Shown here one piece after another: positions 45,645-54,323 of a stretch of 64,000 nucleotides of DNA. The stretch covers positions 62,001 through 126,000 of the forward strand of contig DASSBG010000004.1 of assembly GCA_035699085.1 (NCBI GenBank), given 5' to 3'. The position numbers were made by a program, and so were the translations under genes. The stretch is from DASSBG01 sp035699085 (GTDB lineage Bacteria; Pseudomonadota; Gammaproteobacteria; Xanthomonadales; Rhodanobacteraceae). Each line of letters starts with the position of its first letter. The first letter of the stretch is position 1. The notes under the pieces were generated by a model. That model saw nothing but the letters and a program-made list of their open reading frames with translations, searched no databases and was not told the origin of the DNA.

Positions 45645-48311
45645 ATGACTGACCACGGCACCGACATGGATGCCGCCACGGGCGGCGCCGCCGACGGCGC
45701 CGCCGCGCCGCCGCCGGTACTGGCGCCGGATGCGCCGTGGATCGTGATGAAGTTCGGCGGCAGCAGTGTGGCCAGCGCCGAGGCCTGGGACAGCATCCGT
45801 GCGCTGGTCGCCGCACGCCGCGCCGAAGGCGCGCGCGTTCTGGTGGTTGTGTCGGCGCTGGCCGGCATCACCGACGCCCTGCGGGCGCTGTGCAAGGCGG
45901 CCACGCGCGAGGCCCGGCTTGCCGCGGTTGACCAGATTGCGCAGCGCCACCATGCGTTGCTCGCAAACCTGGGGCTGCCGCTGCCGGAGGCGGTCGAGGC
46001 GCGCCTGCTGGAACTGCGGCGCCTGGCCGAAGCCGAGGCCTGGGTGGTCGTCGAGCTGGCCTGGCAGGCGCAGGTGCAGGCGCACGGCGAGTTGTTGTCG
46101 AGCGCGCTGGGCGCGGCCTGGCTCAGCGCCCACGGCCTTGCCACCCACTGGCTGGATGCGCGTGGCTGCCTGGCGGCGGTGGCGCTGCCCAACCAGAGCG
46201 AGCGCACCCGCATGCTCTCGGCGATGGTCGACGCGCAGCCGGACGCCGAGTTGCACGCCTGGTTGACCGGGCTGGGTGACGTTTTCATCACCCAGGGGTT
46301 CATCGCACGCGACGCCGAGGGCCGCACCGTGCTGCTCGGCCGCGGCGGCTCGGACACCTCGGCGGCCTACTTCGGCGCCTTGCTGCGCGCCGCGCGGGTC
46401 GAAATCTGGACCGACGTCGCCGGCATGTTCAGCGCCAACCCGCGCAAGGTGCCGGGCGCGCGGCTGCTGCGGCGGCTGGATTACGAGGAGGCACAGGAGA
46501 TCGCCACCACCGGCGGCAAGGTGCTGCACCCGCGCTGCCTGGCGCCGCTGCGCGAGCCGGGCGTGCCGCTGCTGATCAAGGACACCGCGCGGCCGGAGCT
46601 GGACGGCACGGTGATCGGGCCGAAGGTTCGCGAGCATGCGCCCAGCGTCAAGGCGATCAGCGCGCGCAGCGGCATCACCCTGGTGTCGATGGAGTCGGTG
46701 GGCATGTGGCAGCAAGTCGGCTTTCTCGCCGATGTCTTCGACGCATTCAAGCGCCACGGCTTGTCGGTGGACCTGATCGGCTCCGCCGAGACCAACGTCA
46801 CCGTCTCGCTTGACCCGACGGCAAACCTGCTCGATTCCGACGCCGTCGCCGCGCTGGCGGCGGACCTCGCGCAGGTCTGCCGGGTCAAGGTGATCGCGCC
46901 CTGCGCCGCCATCACCATGGTCGGCCGCGGCATGCGTTCGCTGCTGCCCACGCTGTCGACGGTGCTGGCGGAGTTCGGCCAGTTGCGCGTGCACCTGGTC
47001 TCGCAGTCGTCCAACAACCTCAACCTGACGTTCGTGGTCGACGAGGAAGTCGTTGACCGCCTGCTGCCGCACCTGCACGACCTGCTGATCGGCGCCGGTG
47101 CGTTGCGCACCGACGACGGGGTGCTGTTCGGGTCGAGCTGGCGCGCGCTCTACGGTGGCGGCGAACGGGGCCGTGCCGCGACGTTCTGGTGGCGGCAAGC
47201 GCGGCGCGCCAAGCTGCTGGAGCTGGCTGCCGAGGCGACGCCCCGCTATGTCTACCACCTGCCGACCGTGCGCGCGCAGGCGGCAAGGCTGCAGCAGCTG
47301 TCCGCCGTGGATCGGCTGCACTACGCGATCAAGGCCAACCCGCATCCGGCCATCCTGCGCGCGCTCGCGGCGCAGGGGCTGGGCTTCGAATGCGTCTCGC
47401 CCGGCGAACTGGAGGCCGTTGCCGCGGCAGTGCCTGGCGGGTCGCCGCTGCTGTTCACGCCCAACTTCGCGCCGCGCGAGGATTACCGCCGCGCACTGGC
47501 GGCCTCTGCGGTCGTGACAGTCGACGCGTTGCATCCGCTGGAGCACTGGAGCGAGCTGTTCGCCGGCCGCGAGCTGATGCTGCGGCTCGACCTCGGCCGC
47601 GGCTTCGGCCACCACGGCAAGGTGCGCACCGGCGGCAATGGCAGCAAGTTCGGCCTGCCGCTTGACCAGCTGGATCGGTTCCGTCGCCTGGCGCGCAACC
47701 GCAAGGTGAAGATAACCGGCCTCCACGCACACCTTGGCTCCGGCATCCTCGACGCCGCCCACTGGGGCGAGGTGTATGCGCAGCTGGCCAGCCTGGCCGA
47801 GCGCATGGACGATGTCGAGGTGCTGGATGTCGGCGGCGGGCTCGGCGTGCCGGCGCATCCGGATGAGCCGGAGCTGGACCTGGCGGCGCTGGACTGCACG
47901 CTCGCGGAGGTCAAGGCGGCTTATCCGCACTACCGGCTGTGGCTTGAGCCGGGCCGCTTCCTGGTGGCCGACGCCGGCGTGCTGCTGGCCCGCGTGACGC
48001 AATGCAAGGACAAGGGCGCGCTGCGCTACGTCGGTGTCGATGCCGGCATGAACGTTCTGCTGCGCCCGGCCCTGTACGACGCCTGGCACGATATCGTCAA
48101 CCTCAGCCGCCTGGACGAGCCGGCAACCGCGCTGTGCCAGGTTGTCGGGCCGATCTGCGAGAGCGGCGACGTGCTTGGCAGCGACCGCCGGCTGCCGGAG
48201 TCGCGCGAGGGCGACGTGATCCTGATCGCGCAGGCCGGCGCCTACGGCGCGGTGATGGCCTCCAACTACAACGCGCGCGGCCTGGCCGCCGAGGTGGTGC
48301 TGGATGACTGA
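45645..48311 (+). CDS. lysAC: Bifunctional aspartate kinase / diaminopimelate decarboxylase
   Basis: This 888-residue fusion carries both ends of lysine synthesis. The aspartate kinase (about 28-490) has KFGGSSV at 36-42, RGGSDTSAAYFGALL and two ACT domains. The diaminopimelate decarboxylase (about 520-880) has the PLP lysine K563 in YAIKANPHP, a substrate loop HLGSGI and the catalytic C838 in CESGDVLGSDR. The fusion is typical of Xanthomonadales. The first 25 residues are Ala/Gly-rich filler. It supplies diaminopimelate for peptidoglycan and lysine. It overlaps murL by 8 bases. Confidence 0.96.
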   Translation: MTDHGTDMDAATGGAADGAAAPPPVLAPDAPWIVMKFGGSSVASAEAWDSIRALVAARRAEGARVLVVVSALAGITDALRALCKAATREARLAAVDQIAQRHHALLANLGLPLPEAVEARLLELRRLAEAEAWVVVELAWQAQVQAHGELLSSALGAAWLSAHGLATHWLDARGCLAAVALPNQSERTRMLSAMVDAQPDAELHAWLTGLGDVFITQGFIARDAEGRTVLLGRGGSDTSAAYFGALLRAARVEIWTDVAGMFSANPRKVPGARLLRRLDYEEAQEIATTGGKVLHPRCLAPLREPGVPLLIKDTARPELDGTVIGPKVREHAPSVKAISARSGITLVSMESVGMWQQVGFLADVFDAFKRHGLSVDLIGSAETNVTVSLDPTANLLDSDAVAALAADLAQVCRVKVIAPCAAITMVGRGMRSLLPTLSTVLAEFGQLRVHLVSQSSNNLNLTFVVDEEVVDRLLPHLHDLLIGAGALRTDDGVLFGSSWRALYGGGERGRAATFWWRQARRAKLLELAAEATPRYVYHLPTVRAQAARLQQLSAVDRLHYAIKANPHPAILRALAAQGLGFECVSPGELEAVAAAVPGGSPLLFTPNFAPREDYRRALAASAVVTVDALHPLEHWSELFAGRELMLRLDLGRGFGHHGKVRTGGNGSKFGLPLDQLDRFRRLARNRKVKITGLHAHLGSGILDAAHWGEVYAQLASLAERMDDVEVLDVGGGLGVPAHPDEPELDLAALDCTLAEVKAAYPHYRLWLEPGRFLVADAGVLLARVTQCKDKGALRYVGVDAGMNVLLRPALYDAWHDIVNLSRLDEPATALCQVVGPICESGDVLGSDRRLPESREGDVILIAQAGAYGAVMASNYNARGLAAEVVLDD

Positions 48312-49656
48312 ACTGGCCGACCCGCGCCGCGCGCAGGTCTTTCGCTTTGTCCGCCACGACTGGGCCGATGGCGTGGCCGAGCTCGCCTATGCCTATGACG
48401 ACGGCCCCGAGCTGGTCGAGCGCATCCGCTTTCCGCAGGCGCCGGCGCCGCAGCCGCAGCGGCAGCCAGCCTTTGCCGCGGCGCTGCGCCTGCTGCACCT
48501 GGTGGCCGGCGTCAGCTACTACAAGGCCGGCGTGCCGCCGCGCATAGCCATCGATGCCGGGCCGCTGGACGACGCCAGCGCCGGGCTGCTGGACACGCTC
48601 TACCTGGATGGCCTGGCCGAGTTCGCCTACCGCAACGGCCTTGACCTGCGCGAGCGCATCCGGTTTCCCCGCGGCGCGCCGGCCGTGCCCCCGGCGCGCC
48701 CGGCCGGGCTGTCAGCGAACACGCTGGTGCCTATCGGCGGCGGCAAGGACTCGCTGGTGGCGATCGAGGCGATCAAGTCCATCGGCGCCGACGCCACCGT
48801 CACCTGGGTTGGCCATTCGCCGCTGATCGCCGCCTGCGCCGCACGCACCGGCCTGCCGACGCTGAACATCGGTCGCGAGCTGTCGCCGCTGCTGTTCGAG
48901 TACAACCGCATGGGCGCCTGGAACGGCCACATCCCGGTCACCGCGATCAACTCGGCGATCCTGGCGCTGGCGGCGGTGCTCTACGGCCACGACAGCATCG
49001 CCTTCGCCAACGAGCGCTCGGCCTCGGCGGCGACACTGGAATACCAGGGCCGCGCGGTCAACCACCAGTGGAGCAAGGGGCTGGCCTTCGAACGCGCCTT
49101 CGGCGAGCTGCTGAAGGCACAGGTGGCGGCCGACCTCGACTACTGTTCGCTGCTGCGGCCGTTTTCCGAGCTGGCGGTCACCGCGGCTTTCGCCCGCCTC
49201 GGCGGCGACTATTTCGATGTGTTCTCCAGCTGCAACCGCAACTTTCGCATCCTCGGGCCGCGGCCGGCCGACCGCTGGTGCGGGCAGTGCCCCAAGTGCC
49301 ACTTCGTGTTCCTGGCGCTGGCACCGTTCATGCCCAAGCCGCGGCTGCTGTCGATCCTTGGCCGCAACCTGCTTGACGACGAGTCGCTGGCCGGTGCTTT
49401 CGACGCGCTGATGGAGTACCGCGACCACAAGCCCTTCGAATGCGTTGGTGAAGGCGCCGAGGCGCGCGCGGCGATGGCGGCGCTGGCGGCGCGGCCGGAG
49501 TGGGCCGAGGACGCGTTGGTAGCGCGCTTCCGCCGCGAGATCCTGCCGCAGCTCGACCGCGGCGAGCTGGCGCTGGAGCCGTGGTTGCAAGCCTCGCCGG
49601 AGCACCGCGTTCCGGCGCGGCTGGGTGGAGCGCTCGATGCGATTTGCACAGCTTGA
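48304..49656 (+). CDS. murL: UDP-MurNAc-L-Ala-L-Glu epimerase
   Basis: MurL converts UDP-MurNAc-L-Ala-L-Glu to the D-Glu form with ATP, so glutamate is inverted on the precursor and not free. This was shown for the Xanthomonas enzyme. The 450-residue protein has an ATP-pyrophosphatase-type loop GGGKDS at 145-150 and a C-terminal Cys cluster (RWCGQCPKCHFV). It is followed by the murD2 gene, overlapping it by 20 bases, and preceded by lysAC. The setting makes the assignment strong. Confidence 0.9.
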   Translation: MTELADPRRAQVFRFVRHDWADGVAELAYAYDDGPELVERIRFPQAPAPQPQRQPAFAAALRLLHLVAGVSYYKAGVPPRIAIDAGPLDDASAGLLDTLYLDGLAEFAYRNGLDLRERIRFPRGAPAVPPARPAGLSANTLVPIGGGKDSLVAIEAIKSIGADATVTWVGHSPLIAACAARTGLPTLNIGRELSPLLFEYNRMGAWNGHIPVTAINSAILALAAVLYGHDSIAFANERSASAATLEYQGRAVNHQWSKGLAFERAFGELLKAQVAADLDYCSLLRPFSELAVTAAFARLGGDYFDVFSSCNRNFRILGPRPADRWCGQCPKCHFVFLALAPFMPKPRLLSILGRNLLDDESLAGAFDALMEYRDHKPFECVGEGAEARAAMAALAARPEWAEDALVARFRREILPQLDRGELALEPWLQASPEHRVPARLGGALDAICTA

Positions 49657-51004
49657 GGGCAAGCGCGTCGCCATATGGGGCTGCGGCCGCGAGGGCCGCG
49701 CCGCAGTGGCCGCGCTTCGCCGGCGGCTGGCGGGGCTGCGGCCAACGCTGCTGTGCAGCGCGCATGAGGCGGAGCAGGTGGGCGGGGCGGGCCTGCAGGT
49801 AGACGCCACACTGCCCGACGCCGCGACGCTGGGGCGCTTCGACGTCGTCATCAAGTCGCCGGGCATTTCTGCCTACAAGCCGGAAATCCTCGAAGCCTGC
49901 GCCCATGGCACGGTGTTCACCTCGGGGACGGCCCTGTGGTTCGGCGAGAACCCGGACGCGCGCGTCATCGCCGTCACCGGCACCAAGGGCAAGAGCACCA
50001 CCACGGCGATGCTCGCGCACATCGCCCGGGCGCTCGGTATCCGCACGGCGCTGGCGGGCAACATCGGCCTGCCGCTGCTGGAGCTGGACGGCCAGCAGGC
50101 GGAGCTGTGGGCCATCGAATTGTCGAGCTTCCAGACCGGCGAGGCGGGGCCGCTCGATGTCGGCGTCATCACCAGCCTCCACGAGGAGCACCTGGACTGG
50201 CACGGCTCGCGTGAGCGCTACGTGGCCGACAAGCTGAAGCTGGCCGACGCGGCGCGCCTGCTGGTGGTCAACCGGACCCCGCCGCTGTTGCTCGAACGTA
50301 CCGCGCGGCACCCGCGGCGGCGCCTGTTCGGCGAAGTCGGCGGCTGGCATGTCGGGGAGTCCGGCGACCTGCGTCGCGGGACCACCAGCGTGTTGTCGGA
50401 TGCCGCGTTTCCGCTGCCCGGGCCGCACAACCGGCTGAACGCCTGCGCCGCGCTGGCCGCGCTTGACGCACTGTTGGGTCTTGGCCAGCAGCGTGCGCTG
50501 GCTGCCGCGCAGGCGCTTGGCCGCTTCGTGCCGTTGCCGCACCGCCTGCAGCCGCTCGGCCGGCACGATGGTATCGACTGGATCGACGACTCCATCAGCA
50601 CCACCCCGCAGGCGACGCTGGCGGCGCTGCACAGCCTGCCCGGCCGGGCCATCACCCTGATCGTCGGTGGCCACGACCGTGGCCTCGACTGGTCGGGCTT
50701 CGCCATCCAGGCACGTCAATCCGCCGGCCTGCGCATCATCACCCAGGGTGCCAACGGCCCGCGCATCGCGGCGGAGCTGCGCGCCGCGGGTGGGCCTGCG
50801 CTGCTCGCCGAGGTGGCGACATTGGAGGAAGCCGTCGCCTGTGCCCGCACGCAGGCCGCCGCCGATGGCGTCATCCTGCTGTCACCCGGCGCGCCAAGCT
50901 TCGACCAGTTCCGCGACTACGCCGAGCGCGGCCGCCGCTTCGCCGAACTTGCCGGCTTCGACGCCGCGGCCCTCGGCGTCATCCCCGGCCTGGGCATTTG
51001 TTGA
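49637..51004 (+). CDS. murD2: UDP-MurNAc-L-Ala--L-glutamate ligase (MurD2)
   Basis: MurD2 adds L-glutamate to UDP-MurNAc-L-Ala; MurL then epimerises it. The 455-residue Mur ligase has the ATP loop GTKGKST at 115-121, a central domain with SSFQTGEAGPLDVGVITSLHEEHLDWHG and a C-terminal domain with DDSISTTPQATLAAL. It is divergent from classic MurD, as expected for L-Glu specificity. The ATG at 49637 has GGAG 6 bases upstream. With lysAC and murL it forms one translationally coupled operon. Confidence 0.9.
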   Translation: MRFAQLEGKRVAIWGCGREGRAAVAALRRRLAGLRPTLLCSAHEAEQVGGAGLQVDATLPDAATLGRFDVVIKSPGISAYKPEILEACAHGTVFTSGTALWFGENPDARVIAVTGTKGKSTTTAMLAHIARALGIRTALAGNIGLPLLELDGQQAELWAIELSSFQTGEAGPLDVGVITSLHEEHLDWHGSRERYVADKLKLADAARLLVVNRTPPLLLERTARHPRRRLFGEVGGWHVGESGDLRRGTTSVLSDAAFPLPGPHNRLNACAALAALDALLGLGQQRALAAAQALGRFVPLPHRLQPLGRHDGIDWIDDSISTTPQATLAALHSLPGRAITLIVGGHDRGLDWSGFAIQARQSAGLRIITQGANGPRIAAELRAAGGPALLAEVATLEEAVACARTQAAADGVILLSPGAPSFDQFRDYAERGRRFAELAGFDAAALGVIPGLGIC

Positions 51005-51183
51005 CGGCCGGTATTCGTGATCGGGGATTGGGGATTGGAGACCAGCGCAGGGCTGGCGGTGAGCGATGCCGGCGCTACCGCAGGCGACGGGAGATCGCGC
51101 GGCAGCGGCGTCGGGGCAGGGGCGCGGCATGATCCCGCGCCTTTGCGAAGCCCTGCTCACGAATCACCAATCCCGGCTTCACC
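51005..51183. repeat. Short repeats downstream of murD2
   Basis: GGGGATT units (about 51021-51036) are followed by GGCTGGCGGTGAGCG and GATCCCGCGCCTTTGCGAAG. The last is close to the repeat end at 32587. No gene or clear terminator is visible. Confidence 0.5.
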
Positions 51184-53328
51184 TCACCAGATCTGCACGC
51201 GCTTGTCCGGAGCGAGGTAGAGCTTGGCACTCGGCTGCACGTCGAAGGCCTTGTACCAGGCATCGAGGTTGCGCACGGTTTCGGCGCGGAACTGCGGCGG
51301 CGCGTGCACGTCGGTCTTCACCCGCTGGCGCAGCGCCGCGTCGCGTGTCTTGGAGCGCCAGGTCTGGGCGAAGGCGAGGAAGAAGCGCTGGTCGCCGGTC
51401 AAGCCGTCGATCACCGGCGCCGGCTTGCCCCCCAGGGAGGTGTGGTAGGCGATGCGGGCGATGGTGAGGCCGGAGACGTCGGCAATGTTTTCCCCCAGCG
51501 TCTGTTCGCCATCAACGTGCAGGCCGGGCAGTGCCTGGTACTGGCTGAACTGTTTCGCAAGCCGGTCGGTCGCCTCCTTGAAGTGTTTCGCGTCGGCCGG
51601 CGTCCACCAGTTGTGCATGCGCCCCTGGGCATCGAACTGCGAGCCCATGTTGTCGAAGCTGTGGCTGATCTCGTGGCCGATGACGGCGCCGATCGAGCCG
51701 TAGTTTGCGGCCGGGTCGGCGTTCGGGTCGAAGAAGGGCGGCTGCAGGATCGCCGCCGGGAAGTTCAAGGCGTTCTGCAGCGGCAGGTTGATGGCGTTGA
51801 CCGTCTGCGGCGTCATCCACCATTGCCCACGGTCCACCGGCTTTCCGAGCATGCCGCGCTTGTAGTCATAATCGAGCTTGCTCACCGCAATGGCGTTGGC
51901 CAGCGGGTTGTCGGGGCTGACCGTCAACTGGTCATAGCTGCGCCAGTGCTCGGGGTAGCCGACACTTACGCGCAGCGTGTCGAGCTTGTCCTTGGCCTTC
52001 TGCCGGGTCTCCGGCGTCATCCAGTCCAGCGTGTCGATGCGCGAGCGGAAGGCGGCGATGAGGTTGTTGACCAGTTGCTGCACCTGAGCCTTGGACGACG
52101 GCGGAAAGTACTGCTTGACGTAGAGCTGCCCGACCGCATCGCCGAGCGCGCTGCTGGTGGCCGCCACCGCGCGTTTCCAGCGCGCCTCCTGCTGCGGCAC
52201 GCCGCGCAGGGTCTTGCTGTGGAAGTCGAAGGCCAGGTCGGCGTAGGCCTTGGGCAGCAGCGCCGCGTACTGGTCGAGCGTGTGAAAGCGCAGCAGGGCC
52301 TGCCACGACGACAGCGGCTCGCTGGCGACCAGCTTTGACAGGTTTGCGATGGCCTGCGGCTGCCAGGCGTCGATCTGCTTCTGCTGGTCCAGTCCGGCGG
52401 CCTTGAAGTAGGCGGACCAGTCCATGCCCGGCGCCTTCTTCGCAAACTGCGCCGGCGTCCACAGGTTGTTGGCCTTATGCACGTCCTGGCTCTCGACCAG
52501 GCTCGCCTGCGCCTTGGCGATCTTCATCTCCAGGTCGAAGACCTTCTTCGCGGCGGCACGGGCGTCGCGCGTGCCGGCCTGCTTCAGCAGCGCGGCGATG
52601 TAGGCCTGGTACTTGTCGCGGTAGCCGGCCATGGTCTTGTCCTGCGACAGGTAGTAGTCGCGGCTGGGCATGCCGAGGCCGCCCTGCAGCAGGTAGGCGA
52701 TGTTGTGCGACGGGTCGGTCAGGCCCTGCGCCACGAACAGGCCGAACAGGTGCTCGGTGTGGAAGTCGGTGGCATTGATCGGGTCGACATCCTGGCGCAG
52801 CCGGGTTCCCAGCACGCGGGCGAGGTCGGTGCGCGAGCCGATGCCGTCGATGGCGTCGAGCATCGGCCTGAGCGGCTTCAGCCCGTGCTTTTCGATCGCC
52901 GCGGTGTCCATGTAGGCGGCGTAGTAGTTGGCGATCTTGCCAGCCCGGCTGTCGGCGGAGGGACTGCCCTTGCCGGCGTTGCGGATCAGGTCGGCGGTCT
53001 GCTTCTGCGCGCGCTTGTAGACGGTGTAGAAGGTGCCGATGCCGGAGCGGTCCGGCGGGATCGTTGCGCTCTTCAGCCAGTTGCCGTTCGCGTACTTGAA
53101 GAAGTTGTCGCCGGGCTTCACCGCGTGGTCGATCGCCGCAAGGTCGATGCCGATGGTCGAGGCACTGGCGGGGGCCATCGCGCTGGCGGCGGCGGTCGGC
53201 GCCGTGACCGGGGTCGCGGCAACCGTCGCCGAGCCGTTCGGCGCGTTGGCGGCCTGCTCGGAGGAGGGCGCACAGGCGCACAGGGCGCCCGTGATGGCGG
53301 CGGCGATGATCCAGCGGCTGGGCTGCAT
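51184..53328 (-). CDS. M13 family metallopeptidase (neprilysin-like)
   Basis: This 714-residue zinc endopeptidase has a signal peptide with a lipoprotein-like Cys (ALCAC), then an Ala/Thr/Pro-rich linker. The zinc site is HEISH at 552-556, with the third ligand Glu in GENIADVSGL. NALNFPAAILQPPFF upstream is the M13 substrate-binding region. It probably acts in the periplasm or on the outer membrane. GGAG precedes the ATG at 53328. It stands alone. Confidence 0.93.
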   Translation of the reverse strand: MQPSRWIIAAAITGALCACAPSSEQAANAPNGSATVAATPVTAPTAAASAMAPASASTIGIDLAAIDHAVKPGDNFFKYANGNWLKSATIPPDRSGIGTFYTVYKRAQKQTADLIRNAGKGSPSADSRAGKIANYYAAYMDTAAIEKHGLKPLRPMLDAIDGIGSRTDLARVLGTRLRQDVDPINATDFHTEHLFGLFVAQGLTDPSHNIAYLLQGGLGMPSRDYYLSQDKTMAGYRDKYQAYIAALLKQAGTRDARAAAKKVFDLEMKIAKAQASLVESQDVHKANNLWTPAQFAKKAPGMDWSAYFKAAGLDQQKQIDAWQPQAIANLSKLVASEPLSSWQALLRFHTLDQYAALLPKAYADLAFDFHSKTLRGVPQQEARWKRAVAATSSALGDAVGQLYVKQYFPPSSKAQVQQLVNNLIAAFRSRIDTLDWMTPETRQKAKDKLDTLRVSVGYPEHWRSYDQLTVSPDNPLANAIAVSKLDYDYKRGMLGKPVDRGQWWMTPQTVNAINLPLQNALNFPAAILQPPFFDPNADPAANYGSIGAVIGHEISHSFDNMGSQFDAQGRMHNWWTPADAKHFKEATDRLAKQFSQYQALPGLHVDGEQTLGENIADVSGLTIARIAYHTSLGGKPAPVIDGLTGDQRFFLAFAQTWRSKTRDAALRQRVKTDVHAPPQFRAETVRNLDAWYKAFDVQPSAKLYLAPDKRVQIW

Positions 53329-53534
53329 GGCACGAGCTCCGGCAGATGAAAGAGGCCAAAGATAGCGCATCACGACGCAGCCCGCGGATCGTGCGTTCAG
53401 CGCCGCTACGGATTGCCGCCAAAACTACGGCTCGCATGAAAGTCCGCCGGTTTCGCCGGATGTCCGGCCGTGGCGGGCCTGCGTGGCCAGCGGCCCGTTA
53501 CAATCGCGGGCGTCACCTCAGGTAACGGTTCGCG

Positions 53535-54323
53535 ATGTTGATGGGAAAGAAAATTGTCGTCGTGATGCCGGCTTACCGCGCAGCCCGGACGCTCGAGGCC
53601 TGCTTTGCCGCGATCCCGCATGACGTGGTCGACAAGGTCCTGCTGGTCGACGACGCCAGCGACGACGATACCCTGGCCGTCGCGCGCCGCTTCGGCATCG
53701 AGAGTCATCGCCACCCGTCCAACCGCGGCTACGGTGGCAACCAGAAGACCTGCTACCGCCTCGCGCTGGCCGCGGGCGCCGACATCGTGGTGATGCTGCA
53801 TCCCGACTACCAGTACGAGCCGCGCCTGGTCACGGCGATGGCGGCAATGATCGCGTCCGGCGTGTATGACGTGGTGATCGGTTCGCGCATCCTCGGCGGC
53901 ACCGCGCTCAGCGGCGGCATGCCACGCTACAAATATGTCGCCAATCGTGCCCTGACCGCCTTCCAGAACCTGCTTGCAGGCTGCAAACTTTCGGAGTTTC
54001 ACTCGGGCTACCGCGCGTTTTCGCGCCGCGTGCTGGAGACCCTGCCGCTAAATGCCGGCAGCGACGATTTCATCTTCGACAACCAGATGCTGATGCAGGC
54101 GCTGGCTTGCGACATGCGCATTGCCGAAGTGTCCTGCCCGACGCGCTATTTCGCCGACGCCAGCGAAATCAACCTGCGCCGCTCCGTGGTCTACGGGCTG
54201 GGGGTGTTGTGGACCAGCGTGCAGTACCGCGCCTGGCGCTGGGGCTGGGCCCGGCCGCGCTTGTTCTCCAGCGCGCCGCAGTGGCGCCTGCAGCCGCTGG
54301 CGGCGCCGCGGGAAGCCGGGTGA
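53535..54323 (+). CDS. Family 2 glycosyltransferase (DPM1-like)
   Basis: This 262-residue GT-A enzyme has VVVMPAYRAARTLEACF, the VDDASDDDTLAVARR nucleotide site, a DxD-type acidic site in HPDYQYEPR and the acceptor loop HSGYRAFSRR. It resembles dolichyl- or polyprenyl-phosphate sugar transferases but has no membrane anchor. It probably charges a lipid carrier with a sugar. Its stop overlaps the next gene (GTGA), a likely functional partner. Confidence 0.88.
   Translation: MLMGKKIVVVMPAYRAARTLEACFAAIPHDVVDKVLLVDDASDDDTLAVARRFGIESHRHPSNRGYGGNQKTCYRLALAAGADIVVMLHPDYQYEPRLVTAMAAMIASGVYDVVIGSRILGGTALSGGMPRYKYVANRALTAFQNLLAGCKLSEFHSGYRAFSRRVLETLPLNAGSDDFIFDNQMLMQALACDMRIAEVSCPTRYFADASEINLRRSVVYGLGVLWTSVQYRAWRWGWARPRLFSSAPQWRLQPLAAPREAG

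Noticed and set aside
44832..48089. Long 1085-codon minus-strand frame
   Set aside because: It is a high-GC shadow of lysAC, whose motifs are unambiguous on the other strand.
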